Source: Histoplasma ohiense (taxonomy: Eukaryota; Ascomycota; Eurotiomycetes; Onygenales; Ajellomycetaceae). From it: a stretch of 64,000 nucleotides of DNA. The stretch lies in assembly GCA_017607445.1 (NCBI GenBank), contig JAEVHH010000004.1, forward strand, positions 1,240,001 through 1,304,000, read 5' to 3'. Below, in pieces: positions 35,288-45,229 of this stretch (position 1 is the first letter of the stretch; each line of letters starts with the position of its first letter). The notes beneath the pieces were generated by a model. It had not been told where the DNA came from and made no database searches. It saw only the letters and a list, made by a program, of their open reading frames with translations. The translations under genes were made by a program, and so were the position numbers.

Positions 35288-36594
35288 TCACGTCCATTTC
35301 TGTACCACAACACCCCCACGCTTGTACTCCTTGAGCTCTCCTATGACCGCATTTTTATCAGTCAGCTCCGTGCTAGGAAATGTGGTCATCAACACCCACG
35401 GCCGCTGCTGGCTGGCAGGACTCGCAGCGGCCACAAACGAGTATACGTCACCGATTGTATTTGTTGTGTTAAACCGGGTGCTTAACCGCGTTCCATCTCC
35501 CAACCGTATTTGAAATGTAACCGTAGGCTGCGACTCATCTACTTTCGGATCTGCTAGTCCTGCGGGGTCTTCCGCTGCCGATTCGGACACAAGGTTAGTA
35601 GAATGGGTCCCTGGACCGGGGGTTGGGCTACCAAGTCGCTGTCCGCTTCCAGAGAACGGTTTGTATTTTGGTTTTGGCTTCACGTATTTTTCATCATGTT
35701 GCTTTATCTCCACGTCAACCTCTTGTCCAGCCTGTACGTTCATTATCGAGAGTGGTGCACGCCCTTGTCGGATACCATTCAATATCTCCTGGTTTCTGGG
35801 GTCATCGGATCTGTAGAGGTCGCCGTCATCCACAGAAAACCCGTCTGCCCAAAAGTGAAGCGTTCGACTAACTCGGGGGGATCGTTGTGGGTGATTCGCA
35901 TTTGGGTCTGGAATGAATTGGCTTGGCGTATCGTCGCCTCCCAGAGTACGAGCGGCTCCAGTGAAATAAGATCTTCTAGGCTTACTTTCGTCGGCTGGTC
36001 TTGGTGCCGCCCTGATGTGGGAGACACGTTAGTCGCGACACAGCTGTTGAAATGTGTGTGTGAACGGCAAGCTTCTCACCTTCTCGCCTTCTCGATAATC
36101 TTCTGCTTAATATCATCAGGGTTCTGGACAGCCAGTCCTGATTTTTCACCTCCAGCAAACATATCTTGCCCCTCATCACTGTCGTCATCACTATGATCAT
36201 GAGCCCTGGCATCACCTGAGCTTAGATCGCCGAGGGTTGCGAACTTCTTCCTGGGAGCTCTCCGCACATTGGGTTCGGATGAGGGAGGAGGCGCTGTGCC
36301 GCCAAGAGTTCGGCCGCCTGAAGACTGTGCTGGCTCATCATCAGACTCCAAGTCGTCTTGCATGTTATCGTCCTGCTCAGGATAGTAATCCGCGAGTGCA
36401 TCATGTATGTCCCAGTTATTTGTTGTTAGGTATTCTCTGGCCTGGTCGAACAATACGAAATGAGTAGGCGCATCATTGAATGCATCTGTCACTTGTCACA
36501 CGAATGGTTCGCTTACCTCCGCAGGGGAAATACCCGTAACACCACAGAGCTGGGAGATCAAATCGTCCTGCTCCGCCTGAGGAGGGGCGTTCAT
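35288..36594 (-). CDS. SHP1: Cdc48/p97 cofactor, p47/Shp1 family (UBA-SEP-UBX)
   Basis: Exons 36594-36517, 36441-36080 and 36011-35288 give 387 residues. The UBA domain is split by intron 1: EQDDLISQLCGVTGISPAE joins AREYLTTNNWDIHDALADYY. An acidic, disordered segment follows. The SEP domain begins at about residue 205 (TLHFWADGFSVDDGDLYR) and runs through REIL-like helices to IMNVQAGQEVDVEI. The C-terminal UBX domain (about 305-387) contains VTFQIRLGDGTRLSTRFN and ends in a beta strand KRGGVVVQKW. Shp1/p47 recruits the AAA ATPase Cdc48 to ubiquitinated or membrane substrates, in membrane fusion, degradation and PP1 regulation. The PP1 inhibitor gene GLC8 lies 22 kb away, a loose functional link. 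Intron placements keep frame and restore all three domains. Confidence 0.94.
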
Positions 36595-37235
36595 GTTAAA
36601 TATGAGCAAACACTCCGCTGCTCGCCCAGGGAATTAAGATAGAGCTAAACAAGAGAAACGCGCTCAAAATACGGATAGCGTTTAGGCACAGGAAACAGAA
36701 TTGAGCAGAACGAGACGAGGATGCGAGAAGATGAACGTATTGCTGCATCGCTGTCAAGCTTCAAGAGAGGGCAAGAGAAGTCTGCTGACCTAAGCAAGAC
36801 GTCACGGTTGCCTGGCCAAGGGTTACGTACAGTTCAACTGCGAAATTCTAAAGAAATTCCGCAAAATGAAGAAAATACAGCTTAAAATTTTTAATTTCGA
36901 ATCAGAAACATGTTATTATTGGAGTGCCTTGGCAGTTACTTAGGGTTGAATTGAATTGAATTGAATTGAATTGAATTGAATCTATCAACCTTGGTAACTA
37001 GTCGTGCTAGTATATCTCAGTCAGGTGACTTGGAATTGGTTTTAAGCAGATCGTTGTCGATCAAGATATATCGTTAATCGGAGACCATATACACATTACA
37101 CGTCGCACACTTGCGGGTCGCTTGCCATTCCCACCGTTTGCTTATGCTGTGTCTTCCCCGACGTTTGCCCAACCACACTGGACTCTGGCTATTCCTCCCC
37201 CGGACTCACAATTCACATAGTATCCATCTCCAACA
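36595..37235. promoter_or_regulatory. divergent promoter region, SHP1 / MIM1, with TTGAA repeat
   Basis: This 641-nt stretch separates divergent starts. It contains seven tandem TTGAA units at 36946-36980. No coding frame is supported. Confidence 0.55.
36946..36980. repeat. (TTGAA)7 pentanucleotide microsatellite
   Basis: Seven perfect copies of TTGAA stand in tandem, ending at the change to TCTAT. The unit is not a multiple of three and lies outside genes, so length change would be tolerated. Confidence 0.95.
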
Positions 37236-37775
37236 ATGGCGTCCGGAGATGACTCGCAATCGAGGATAGAACTATACGATTCAGCTTTAACTCTGCCCTC
37301 TGACTCAGAGAACTACTCAGCAAACAACGAGCTGTCTTTATCACCCCAGTCCTCTTCCAGTTCTCCTATCATCCTCTACAAGCCACCGACATTCTGGGGT
37401 TTCCTACGAAGCATGGCTATCAATCTTGTCCTCCCGTTTGTCAATGGCATGATGCTGGGATTTGGTGAATTGCTGGCTCATGAGGCTGCATTCAGGCTAG
37501 GGTGGTCTGGTACAAAGGTAAGACCTTCCGTGTGTCGTTGAGATTTATTCTATTATTGGGAAAACACCAGGGATAGCCGAACGGCTAGAGGACATTTTGT
37601 TCGAGAGATCCGCCTCCTTCGCACTGAGTGCTAAGATGTCCCCCTCACTGATTAGATATTTCCCACTCATCGGCGATCGCATCCGCTTGGGCCTGGTATT
37701 GAAGTCCGCGAAGCCCCGCGTGAGACGCGGCCACGGAGTAGGTTTGATCGAGGTTCGATGGCCTCGATGGAATAG
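37236..37775 (+). CDS. MIM1: mitochondrial outer membrane insertase subunit Mim1
   Basis: Exons 37236-37517 and 37656-37775 give 133 residues. The single conserved helix INLVLPFVNGMMLGFGELLA with flanking HEAAFRLGWSGTK (about residues 66-94) is the Mim1 signature, including small-residue GxxxG-like spacing used for oligomerisation. The intron falls straight after GTK; exon 2 continues IFPTHRRSHPLGPGIEV as in fungal Mim1 proteins, whereas read-through gives a different frame and an early stop. The N-terminal 45 residues are acidic and serine-rich, facing the cytosol. Mim1 with Mim2 inserts alpha-helical proteins such as Tom20, Tom70 and Ugo1 into the outer membrane. OXA1, an inner-membrane insertase, follows 520 nt downstream on the same strand. 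Confidence 0.93.
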
Positions 37776-38295
37776 GACCGCATAAAATTCATTTGACTAT
37801 AGAATGGGAGCGTATTTCATCCCTCCAGTGATGTTGCGATTTGCTCTGTACACTCTGTTTATTGTACTGTACCATGCTATCTAATTCAAAATCTGGGATT
37901 GGCGAATGGCGTCTAAGAAGTCCTATTGCTGGTTGTTTCAATAATTATAGTAGCTAACTGCAAAATTGTTGTGTGCATGTACACTCTATGTTTCTTCTTT
38001 CAACCCGAGGCAACAGAGCGAACATAACATAGAAATAGTAAACCAACAATTACTGTAGATAAGCTCTCCTAGAACGTACATCTCGCCGTGGTGTGGAGTG
38101 ATATTCGTGGATGGTTTTGCGGAGTCGGCAAACCCTATTTATTTAAATATTCCATAGAACGTCAAAACGCAGACTTTCGGAGCCTCATCAAATTTTTTTG
38201 GCCGACTTCGACCCTCAAACCACGAAACACTCAACGGCCTAACAGCACGCCTACAACGCCAGAGTCGCATTACACGGCTCCCATCATTTTATACT
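37776..38295. other. intergenic region between MIM1 and OXA1
   Basis: This 520-nt stretch holds the MIM1 transcript end and the OXA1 promoter. It is AT-rich in the middle (37850-38050). No gene is seen. Confidence 0.6.
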
Positions 38296-39978
38296 ATGCT
38301 GGTCAAGGCAGCCGTCAGGCCGTGGGTCGCTGTGTCTGGTGGGTCAAAACGGACATTGGACTTTTCATACCACTCCTGCCGTTCGGTCAGTGTCTCTCCC
38401 CCAAAGTATTTACTGCATCTGCATCGCAAATGAGACAGCTAAATTTACTAAACTACCTTACATCTTTTAGCTCTCCATATTTACACCACCAAAGAAGTCG
38501 TTTCAATTGCGATCGCGGCACCCGATACAAAATGCCTCCGGCTTGATAAGGATATCACCATGGAGCCCTGTTCTCCTTCAATCCGCCGGGCCATCATCCG
38601 CTCGTTTCAATTCCACAGCGACGACACCTATGCCACCAAGCGACCCTACAACATCTGTACCTATGGACTCCGTCTTAGATGCGCCGATATCTAGCGGTGC
38701 CCAGTCAATTGACTTGCTTTCTACCGCGGACCTTAGCGTGGACATTTCCCAAATTCCTGAAAAGCTAGGCTACCTAAAAGCAGTCGGCTTAGATTATGGA
38801 TGGGGCCCTTCACGGGTAATAGAAACCATACTGGAATTATTCCATATTTATGGTGGGCTTCCATGGTGGGGTGCTGCGATAGGTACTGCGGTGTTCCTGC
38901 GTGTCCTAGTGTTGAAATTTGCCATGGATGCGTCCGATACCTCAGCCAAGGTAGCCAGTGTGAAACACCTAACTCAACCACTCCAAGAGGAGGTCCAACG
39001 GTGCTATAGAGAAAATGACACCGTTGGCATGCAGCGTGCGCAGCAGGAGCGGAAAATTATCAATGAAACACACAATATAAAACTCTTGAAATTGGCCTTT
39101 CCCTTGGTGCAGGTTCCACTCAGTTTCGGCGCCTTCAGAGTCTTGCGGGGCATGTCTGCATTGCCAGTGCCTGGATTGGATTCAGAGAGTTTCCTTTGGC
39201 TTCATAATGTGACACTGCATGATCCCTACTTCATTCTCCCCATAGCAACGGGAGTTGTAATGCATTATACTTTCAAGGTTCGTTCATCCGCCATAACCTT
39301 ATACTCCCCCACCTACCACATTGCACTCTCCCTTTCTCCATCCCTTCCACTATTCAGTGTCCTAATGGTCTTAATCAGCTTGGTGGTGAAACCGCTGGTG
39401 CAAATGACCCTACTACGATGATGGCCAAACCCATTATGCTCTACGGTTTGCCAGCCTTATCGGCCATTTGCACATCATTCCTGCCAGGGATCCTCCAAAT
39501 GTTCTTTGCTACAACGTCAGTACTAGCGATAGGCCAATCCTACGCGTTCCGAAACTCTTCGTTCCGATCCATGACCGGAATGGCGCCGTTCCCCAGTCGC
39601 CTTGTCACTCCCGGCGTTACTGAGCCAAAAGTGCGTATCCTCGAAGCTCGAGCAAATAACTCTGAACAATCCCCTACCCATATCGAGACCGTGCCAAAAG
39701 CCAGCTTCATTGACCGATTCCTTTCCAGCTTCCAAAAGTCCATTAAAAGTACCCGTAAGAAGATGGAAAACTACACTGGTCAAAACAATAAGGTCGAGAA
39801 ATATGCCGACGGTACTCCCAAGGCCCGCATGACCAAGAAACAGCTTGAGGACGCTATTGCTTATGAGAATAGACGAAGGGAAGAACTCGCCATTGAGCGA
39901 GAGACGCGGAATAAAGAGCGACAAATGGAATATAGGCGGAAAGCTGTGGAGAAGAAGCGGAAACAGAGAGAGATATGA
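38296..39978 (+). CDS. OXA1: mitochondrial inner membrane insertase Oxa1
   Basis: Exons 38296-38385, 38471-39277 and 39379-39978 give 498 residues. Exon 1 and early exon 2 form a basic presequence (MLVKAAVRPWVA ... ARFNSTATT). The YidC/Oxa1 core spans about residues 145-330 with membrane segments near WWGAAIGTAVFLRVLVL, LAFPLVQVPLSFGAF, PYFILPIATGVVMHYTF and the pair PIMLYGLPALSAICTSFLPG / FFATTSVLAIGQSYAF. The C-terminus is a basic coiled coil (TKKQLEDAIAYENRRREE onward) that binds mitoribosomes. Oxa1 inserts mitochondrially made and some imported proteins into the inner membrane. The second intron (101 nt) lies between the third and fourth segments; reading through it gives a hydrophobic tail unlike the family. 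Full length and intact. Confidence 0.94.
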
Positions 39979-40994
39979 GCGACTACGAAAATGAGGTTTT
40001 TCATTTCGTTCTCAGGACCTCCTTTCCTCTTTTTTCTTTTCCCATATCTTTGCTAAAGAGGTCTGCTATACTTCTCCGAACTGTACATGTACTTTATACT
40101 TGAAATAGCGTGGGATTCCTTTTTTTTTTTTTTTTCCAGCATTTGGCTCCAGCTCTTCTCCTCCTTTCTCCTTTTTTTTCTCGCCTTGCCTCTTGTGCAT
40201 TTTGGTATTATTTTCCAACCCCTTAACCCGGTTTTATTCCTTGCCTGATTTTCTACTCACCCACCCCCCCTTTCGCATAGATTTTATTTCTATATCCCCA
40301 TACTGGCCGGCTATTTCCGCGTTCTCGGGGCGGACTAAGTAAGCTAGCCAGTTTGCCCCCAACTGCACAACGTGCTGTATGTATTACAGAAACCAAATAC
40401 AAACAATGTACGAATTCCGTGGAATGAAATTGGGGAAAGTTTAGAAATATCAACAGATAAAATAATCAAAAGCAAGGACGAGTTGGTATGCACTGATCAA
40501 CTGTTGTTTGGTTTTCCGTCGAATTATGTGTGCTTGATCTTACATATCTGTGCAATAGCTATGACTCTTTGCCTCAATGGATGAATGAATAAGAGCATCT
40601 CAATCCCTTTTCCCAAACCGGACTCCCATAAAAACGGCCCGACCATGCAGATTATGGCTTCCGATATTGAAATGAAATACATCCATTATTGCCGTGTATG
40701 ACCGTGCCCGAACAATGGAGCAGAGAAAGCAAAATTGTGCAAAGTAAAATTGTGCACCCCATCCAATCACCCTTGAAAATCGATGCCACTAATTTGAAAA
40801 TAGACAGTTAAATCGAAAAAGAGAAGAAGAAAAAAAAGTCGCAACCCCAGTTTCTTCCATCCATTTACTCCTTTATTCTCATTCTCATGAAGGCTCTGGC
40901 ATTCAAACGAATTAACCAACCGACGAACCAAACCCAACCCCTAAATCCTAAGGCAAAACCATAAAAACCACAAAAACCCCCAACCACATTTAAG
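39979..40994. other. convergent intergenic region, OXA1 / TAF11
   Basis: This 1.0-kb stretch lies between two 3' ends. It contains a T run (40120-40136), pyrimidine-rich blocks and no conserved frame. Confidence 0.6.
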
Positions 40995-42625
40995 TTATCG
41001 AAATAGTCTCCTACCTCCAACCCCTCGAACCCCGCATGAAAACGAGCCCTTTACGCCCGTGCTACCCATGCTCAACGCCCCAAACCCAACACCGCCACCT
41101 TCGCCATCCCTCTTATACCGCCTAAGGGCTTCGCGTAGATGCGCAGGAAGGAGTTGGCCGCGGTGAGGGTTTGGGGGGGGTTCGAAGGGGCGTCTCGGTT
41201 TTTTGGATTTGATGGTGAAAGTTGATCCGGGCGACGTAGATGTTGAGTTGTGGACTGTGGTTGCGAAAGATTGAGAATTTATTGGCGTGTGGGCATTCTC
41301 ATCTGTCCGCGGTTGAGTGCGCGAGTTTTGCTGTATCTGTGTCTGAGTTGATGAAAGGGGAACAGCGGTGGTGGTTTGTGGAAGTATGGAATCATTCGTC
41401 TTGATATCGTTGGCAGCCTGAGGTTTTTCTTTGACAGCAACCATTCCATTCTCTTTCGGTTCTGTTTTCGTAATCGAACGCAAGCCTGTCTCCGTTGTGC
41501 TGCTGCTCAATTCGACAGTCCGTGCCGGAGCTTGGGTATCCGAGCTAGGATTCGTAACAGTGGCAGTCTGTTGGGTAGATTGCGTAGATGTAGCGGTAAT
41601 GGCTTCAGCATCAGCTTTTGCCCGAACTTCCTCTTCTTCCTCTTCCCTCGCTAACGCAGCTTCATACTCCGCATACGCAACCCTATCTGCGGCCTCCGCC
41701 CACTCCTCTTGTACCGTCCGCGCCTTCTCGACCAACTCTCCTACAAACACTTTTGTGTAGCCACTGATTGTCGTAATGACATTCGGCGGCACTGACTGCG
41801 ACAGCGTCTGATTCACGATCTTGCGCACCATAGATTTATTTAATTTAGCCCGTTTGAAGAAATCGTACCGCGACGATTGGGCGGGTGTGAATGCGTCGAT
41901 AAGAATCCTGTTCAGTCAGCCTGCTGAGTTAGCTTCTTTCCATAAACGCCATATCAAAAACACGCACACGCGCATTCACACGCACATGCACACCCACAAA
42001 CCGACGACATAAAGGAACCACAAACGCAAATATAAAACAAGACAAAGCAAAGAGAAAAAAAAGGAAAGTAAAAAAAAAAAAAAAAAACAACGAAAAAAAA
42101 AACAACGAAAAAAAAAACAACGAAAAAACTCACGCAAGATTTTTCCTCTCCGCCTCCGCTTCCCTAGCCGCGCCATCCTCATCCCTCTCCCCTTCCATCC
42201 CCCCGTCCTCCAAATCCCCCTCGTCCCCCTCGTCGTCCCCGTCGTCTACATCCCCCTCCTCATTCCCCAACCCACCCCCCATCAACAACTGTCCCCCTCA
42301 GGCTCCCCGACCCCTTTCTCCCGCTGCCAACGCCACTCCCTTTCCTCCCCTTCCTTCCACCGCCCCCAAACGACCCGGTAAAGCTCCCCGTCACGCTTCC
42401 GCCATCGGCTTCGGAGTTCGCACTCGCGGCGCCGGCGCTCAAGGCGCACGGGTCCGCGTCTTGCGAGTTGGGAAACGAGGTTTGGCGGAGCGGGTGCAGG
42501 CGTTGTTTCTTGTGAGGGCCCGCGCCGGCGCTGGAGATGGTGGCGACGCTGGTGCGCCTTTTAGGGGGTTGGTTGGGCTTTGAGTGCGGGAGGGAGAGCG
42601 GGGCGGGCGGTGGGGACAGAGACAT
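40995..42625 (-). CDS. TAF11: TFIID subunit TAF11, with apparent 1-nt frameshift in exon 1
   Basis: Exon 1 (42625-42134) and exon 2 (41907-40995) are joined by a 226-nt intron. Exon 2 starts ILIDAFTPAQSSRYDFFKRA and contains the TAF11 histone fold (KLNKSMVRKIVNQTLSQ to GYTKVFVGELVEKARTVQEEW), which pairs with TAF13 and contacts TBP/TFIIA. It ends LPAHLREALRRYKRDGEGGG as in fungal TAF11. Exon 1 opens MSLSPPPAPLSLPH, but its frame hits TGA at about 42262; the expected acidic segment ending AEAERKNLA is in the next frame. Dropping one base in the C6 run at 42275-42280 fuses the two frames and makes the exon length fit the splice phase. An assembly error or a real defect are both possible. Exon 2 also has a Ser/Thr-rich linker before the conserved C-terminus. 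Confidence 0.88.
42087..42128. repeat. A-rich tandem repeat inside the TAF11 intron
   Basis: Three copies of an ACAACGAAAAAAAA-type unit follow a long A run (42071-42087) within the TAF11 intron. The repeat lies close to the 5' splice site at 42133 and explains the unusual intron length. Confidence 0.8.
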
Positions 42626-42627
42626 GT

Positions 42628-42662
<35 letters not shown>

Positions 42663-43489
42663 TCCTTTTTGTTGCGGGTTCTGCACCTGGAGATGAGGTC
42701 TGAGGGGGACCTCTGGTATCCTGCTGTCCGGTGGTGTCTGGATGATATGCGGAGGGTTTGAAGGGTGGGAGATTCGAAGTAGAAGGACGTCCCTGCGCGA
42801 TTGGTTGGTGGTATTGTGCTACTGAAGATGCAACGACTGACACCAACGACTTGGTGAAAGGAGTGCCGTTGCGGCCGATGGTTGTGTGATGGTTCTATAG
42901 GGTTTCATTAGGTGTTAGGATGAGGAGAGAACTTGCGAAAGCTGGCGTTAGTGAGTATGGATAGAGCTTGCTCGAAACCTCGAAGCAAATCAATCCGGGG
43001 AAAGAAGCCGTGACAGATTGTGTCACGTGATGGACCTCAAGAGCATAATAGCTAGCTGATCATGGAGAATTTCTGCTCAACGTTTTGAAAAAAAGAAAAA
43101 AAGGTAGTTCATTATTGATTTATATTTATTGACTGACATCAACCTACAAGTGAAGGCTGGCAAAAGGGATTGAAATCGTGTAAAGCTAACAAACAGCTTT
43201 GAATTTCAAATGAGTGGAATGATTTTTGTTTAAAAAACAGGATTAACCCGAAAACAATCAAAAAGTTGCTTTGATTTCAATAGAAAAGCAAAGGAGAAAA
43301 TGAAAGCACAATCACGGTTGAAGGCGAAATCATTGAGATGTGGAACTATCCATAGATAGTATCGAGCATCGATCAAAGAAGATTGAAATCAAGCTAAGCA
43401 GATAAGAAAGCAAAAGCCGAAAGATTATATGAATTTTTTTTTTTTTTCCATTTCACAAACCATCCCTCACTCTCCATTCTCCATTTCCC
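42626..43489. other. intergenic region, TAF11 5' flank and SPE2 3' flank
   Basis: This 864-nt stretch begins with nine TTTA units abutting the TAF11 start codon (42627-42662). A minus-strand frame at 42652-42846 is leader-like and ends in the repeat. The remainder is A-rich, with no conserved gene; it should include the TAF11 promoter and the SPE2 transcript end. Confidence 0.55.
42627..42662. repeat. (TTTA)9 tetranucleotide microsatellite at the TAF11 start codon
   Basis: Nine perfect TTTA units occupy 42627-42662. On the TAF11 strand this is (TAAA)9 ending one base before the ATG, so it forms the last part of the 5' leader. Length variation would directly change the leader next to the start codon. 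Confidence 0.95.
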
Positions 43490-45229
43490 TTAAAGCACAT
43501 GTTCCCCAATGCGCGGCGCGCCACCTCTCCAGTCATTCCGTTCATAGTAGCGGAAGACAAGATCATACCCATCCAAATCATGCACGATGCGATCAACACG
43601 ACGGTAGCCAGGGATCCGCTCCATCTTCTCATCGCGAACAGCCGCGTTTTGGTTGCGTTTCAGCTGCCGCTGATCGCCATGCGATCGGTGGCTTTCGCCA
43701 TTTTCATTCCTGTTGGAAGAAGATACAGCACCATTGACATCGTTAGTATTATCGGTACTGTTATTGTTGGTAGCATTGGTATCAGGCCGTTTCTTAGCCT
43801 CAAACAGTGTCACGCTGAAACGACCCGGTTTGAAAATGTCCACGACATGCTCGACGATTTCGGAGGCTCCGCGCCCGCTATGGAGTTGGGGAACGTTAGT
43901 TTCGAAGGAGGCGTAGGAGCAGTGGGGTTCCGGGGTCACATGGACGGTGAAGTAATGAGAGCCAGAGACGGGCTTGGATGTTGCGTTCGTGTCGGAAGGG
44001 GGAGCCGGTACGACACCGTTTGCGGAGAATCCGCACGGCGTGAATAGATACGCATCGACTCGTGCACCAGGGTATTTGCTTGTTGGATAGATGTCGGAGA
44101 GACCGCATGATTCAGCAACGACGGTTCCAAGACCGTGGCCTTCTGTGGTGAGTTCGGGAGGCAAGGATTGCTGATCCATATCTGAGCCCAGGTCATCGCT
44201 TGAGTCGGAGGTGTTGCTGAATACATCTAGATGTTCGTCATCCTGGCTGATGTTGTTTTTAGCTTGACGCTGGTATTTATACCGATGATGGCCTTCTGTT
44301 GCGACCGCACTCGCATGGTCGAGGTAGAATTGCTTAGCATTCACCTCGTCCAGGTCAGTCATCAGTATTTCGAGAGTCTCGTCATCCTCCTCTTGTTCCT
44401 GAGTTGAATTCGCAGCAGAGGTGGCAATTGTCTTGGGATGCTCGGGGAAGTCAAGGACCTTCACAGCGGTATCATTGCTTGGCGTAGAAGGTGGGGTCAA
44501 CACAGTATACGGCTCCGTCAGATAGAGGTACCAATGTTCTCCATTCATTTTGCCAATCATGTATGCGCTGCCTCCAAGGAATAGCTGGTCCATCGCCTTA
44601 ACCTCATCGCGCCAGCTACGATGGGGACCGCGCTGGCGATCGGGGAACAAAAAGTTTTTTCTACTATAGAAGACGCGGTACGGAGCAGCCGCAGTCTTGA
44701 TCCCAAGAGAAGCAGGGGCGGTGTTTTTGGGGAAACCAGCGTACAAGGCCGCAATCTCGAGGATGCGAGGCAATCCAGATAGTAGGGTAGTGGTTCCACA
44801 GGTTTTGAGAATGAGCTTGTGGGGGAATACAAACATGCTGGATTCGGAGAGCAGGTAAGCGTCGACATCGTCGGATTCGATGATTGACAAGACCTTGCAG
44901 CTGACAAGGTCAAGCATATCCTTCCATATCTCTACCGGAACGACTTTGAGGCCTGTTGGCTCCGTTGATCCAAGAAAGTCCCGAGGAGACGGACCAAACC
45001 ACACCTCCAAAAGCTTTTCGGGCCCTGTGACGATATATGAAGATCAGTAAATGAAGCGCATCAGGAAGGTTATGTATTAGGAAGCTTAAGCAATCTGATG
45101 CAACGCACCTTCAAAGGCATTGCTCGAATCGAGATCCAAGGTAGCCTCATGATTAATTGTCAACGACGACGTCCCCATGAATGAGGATGGTGACGCCGTA
45201 TAATTCTTCGGAATCTCAATGTTCACCAT
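43490..45229 (-). CDS. SPE2: S-adenosylmethionine decarboxylase proenzyme
   Basis: Exon 1 (45229-45109) and exon 2 (45024-43490) give 551 residues across an 84-nt intron; the join reads NAFEGPEKLLEVWFGPS, as in the family. The proenzyme self-cleaves in YLLSESSMFVF between Glu101 and Ser102, turning the serine into the pyruvoyl cofactor. LKTCGTTTLL follows immediately. Later blocks (FLFPDRQRGPHRSW, MGKMNGEHWYLY-like, GLSDIYP near 43-44 kb) are intact. The enzyme makes decarboxylated SAM, the aminopropyl donor for spermidine and spermine. Extra length over the yeast enzyme comes from acidic and Asn-rich inserts (about residues 245-310 and 455-485). Polyamines commonly control this gene through its 5' leader; here a long region without other genes lies upstream (45230 to about 46560). 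Confidence 0.94.

Noticed and set aside
42652..42846. Small minus-strand gene upstream of TAF11
   Set aside because: It runs into the TTTA repeat and has no start context or family resemblance; it is more likely leader sequence.
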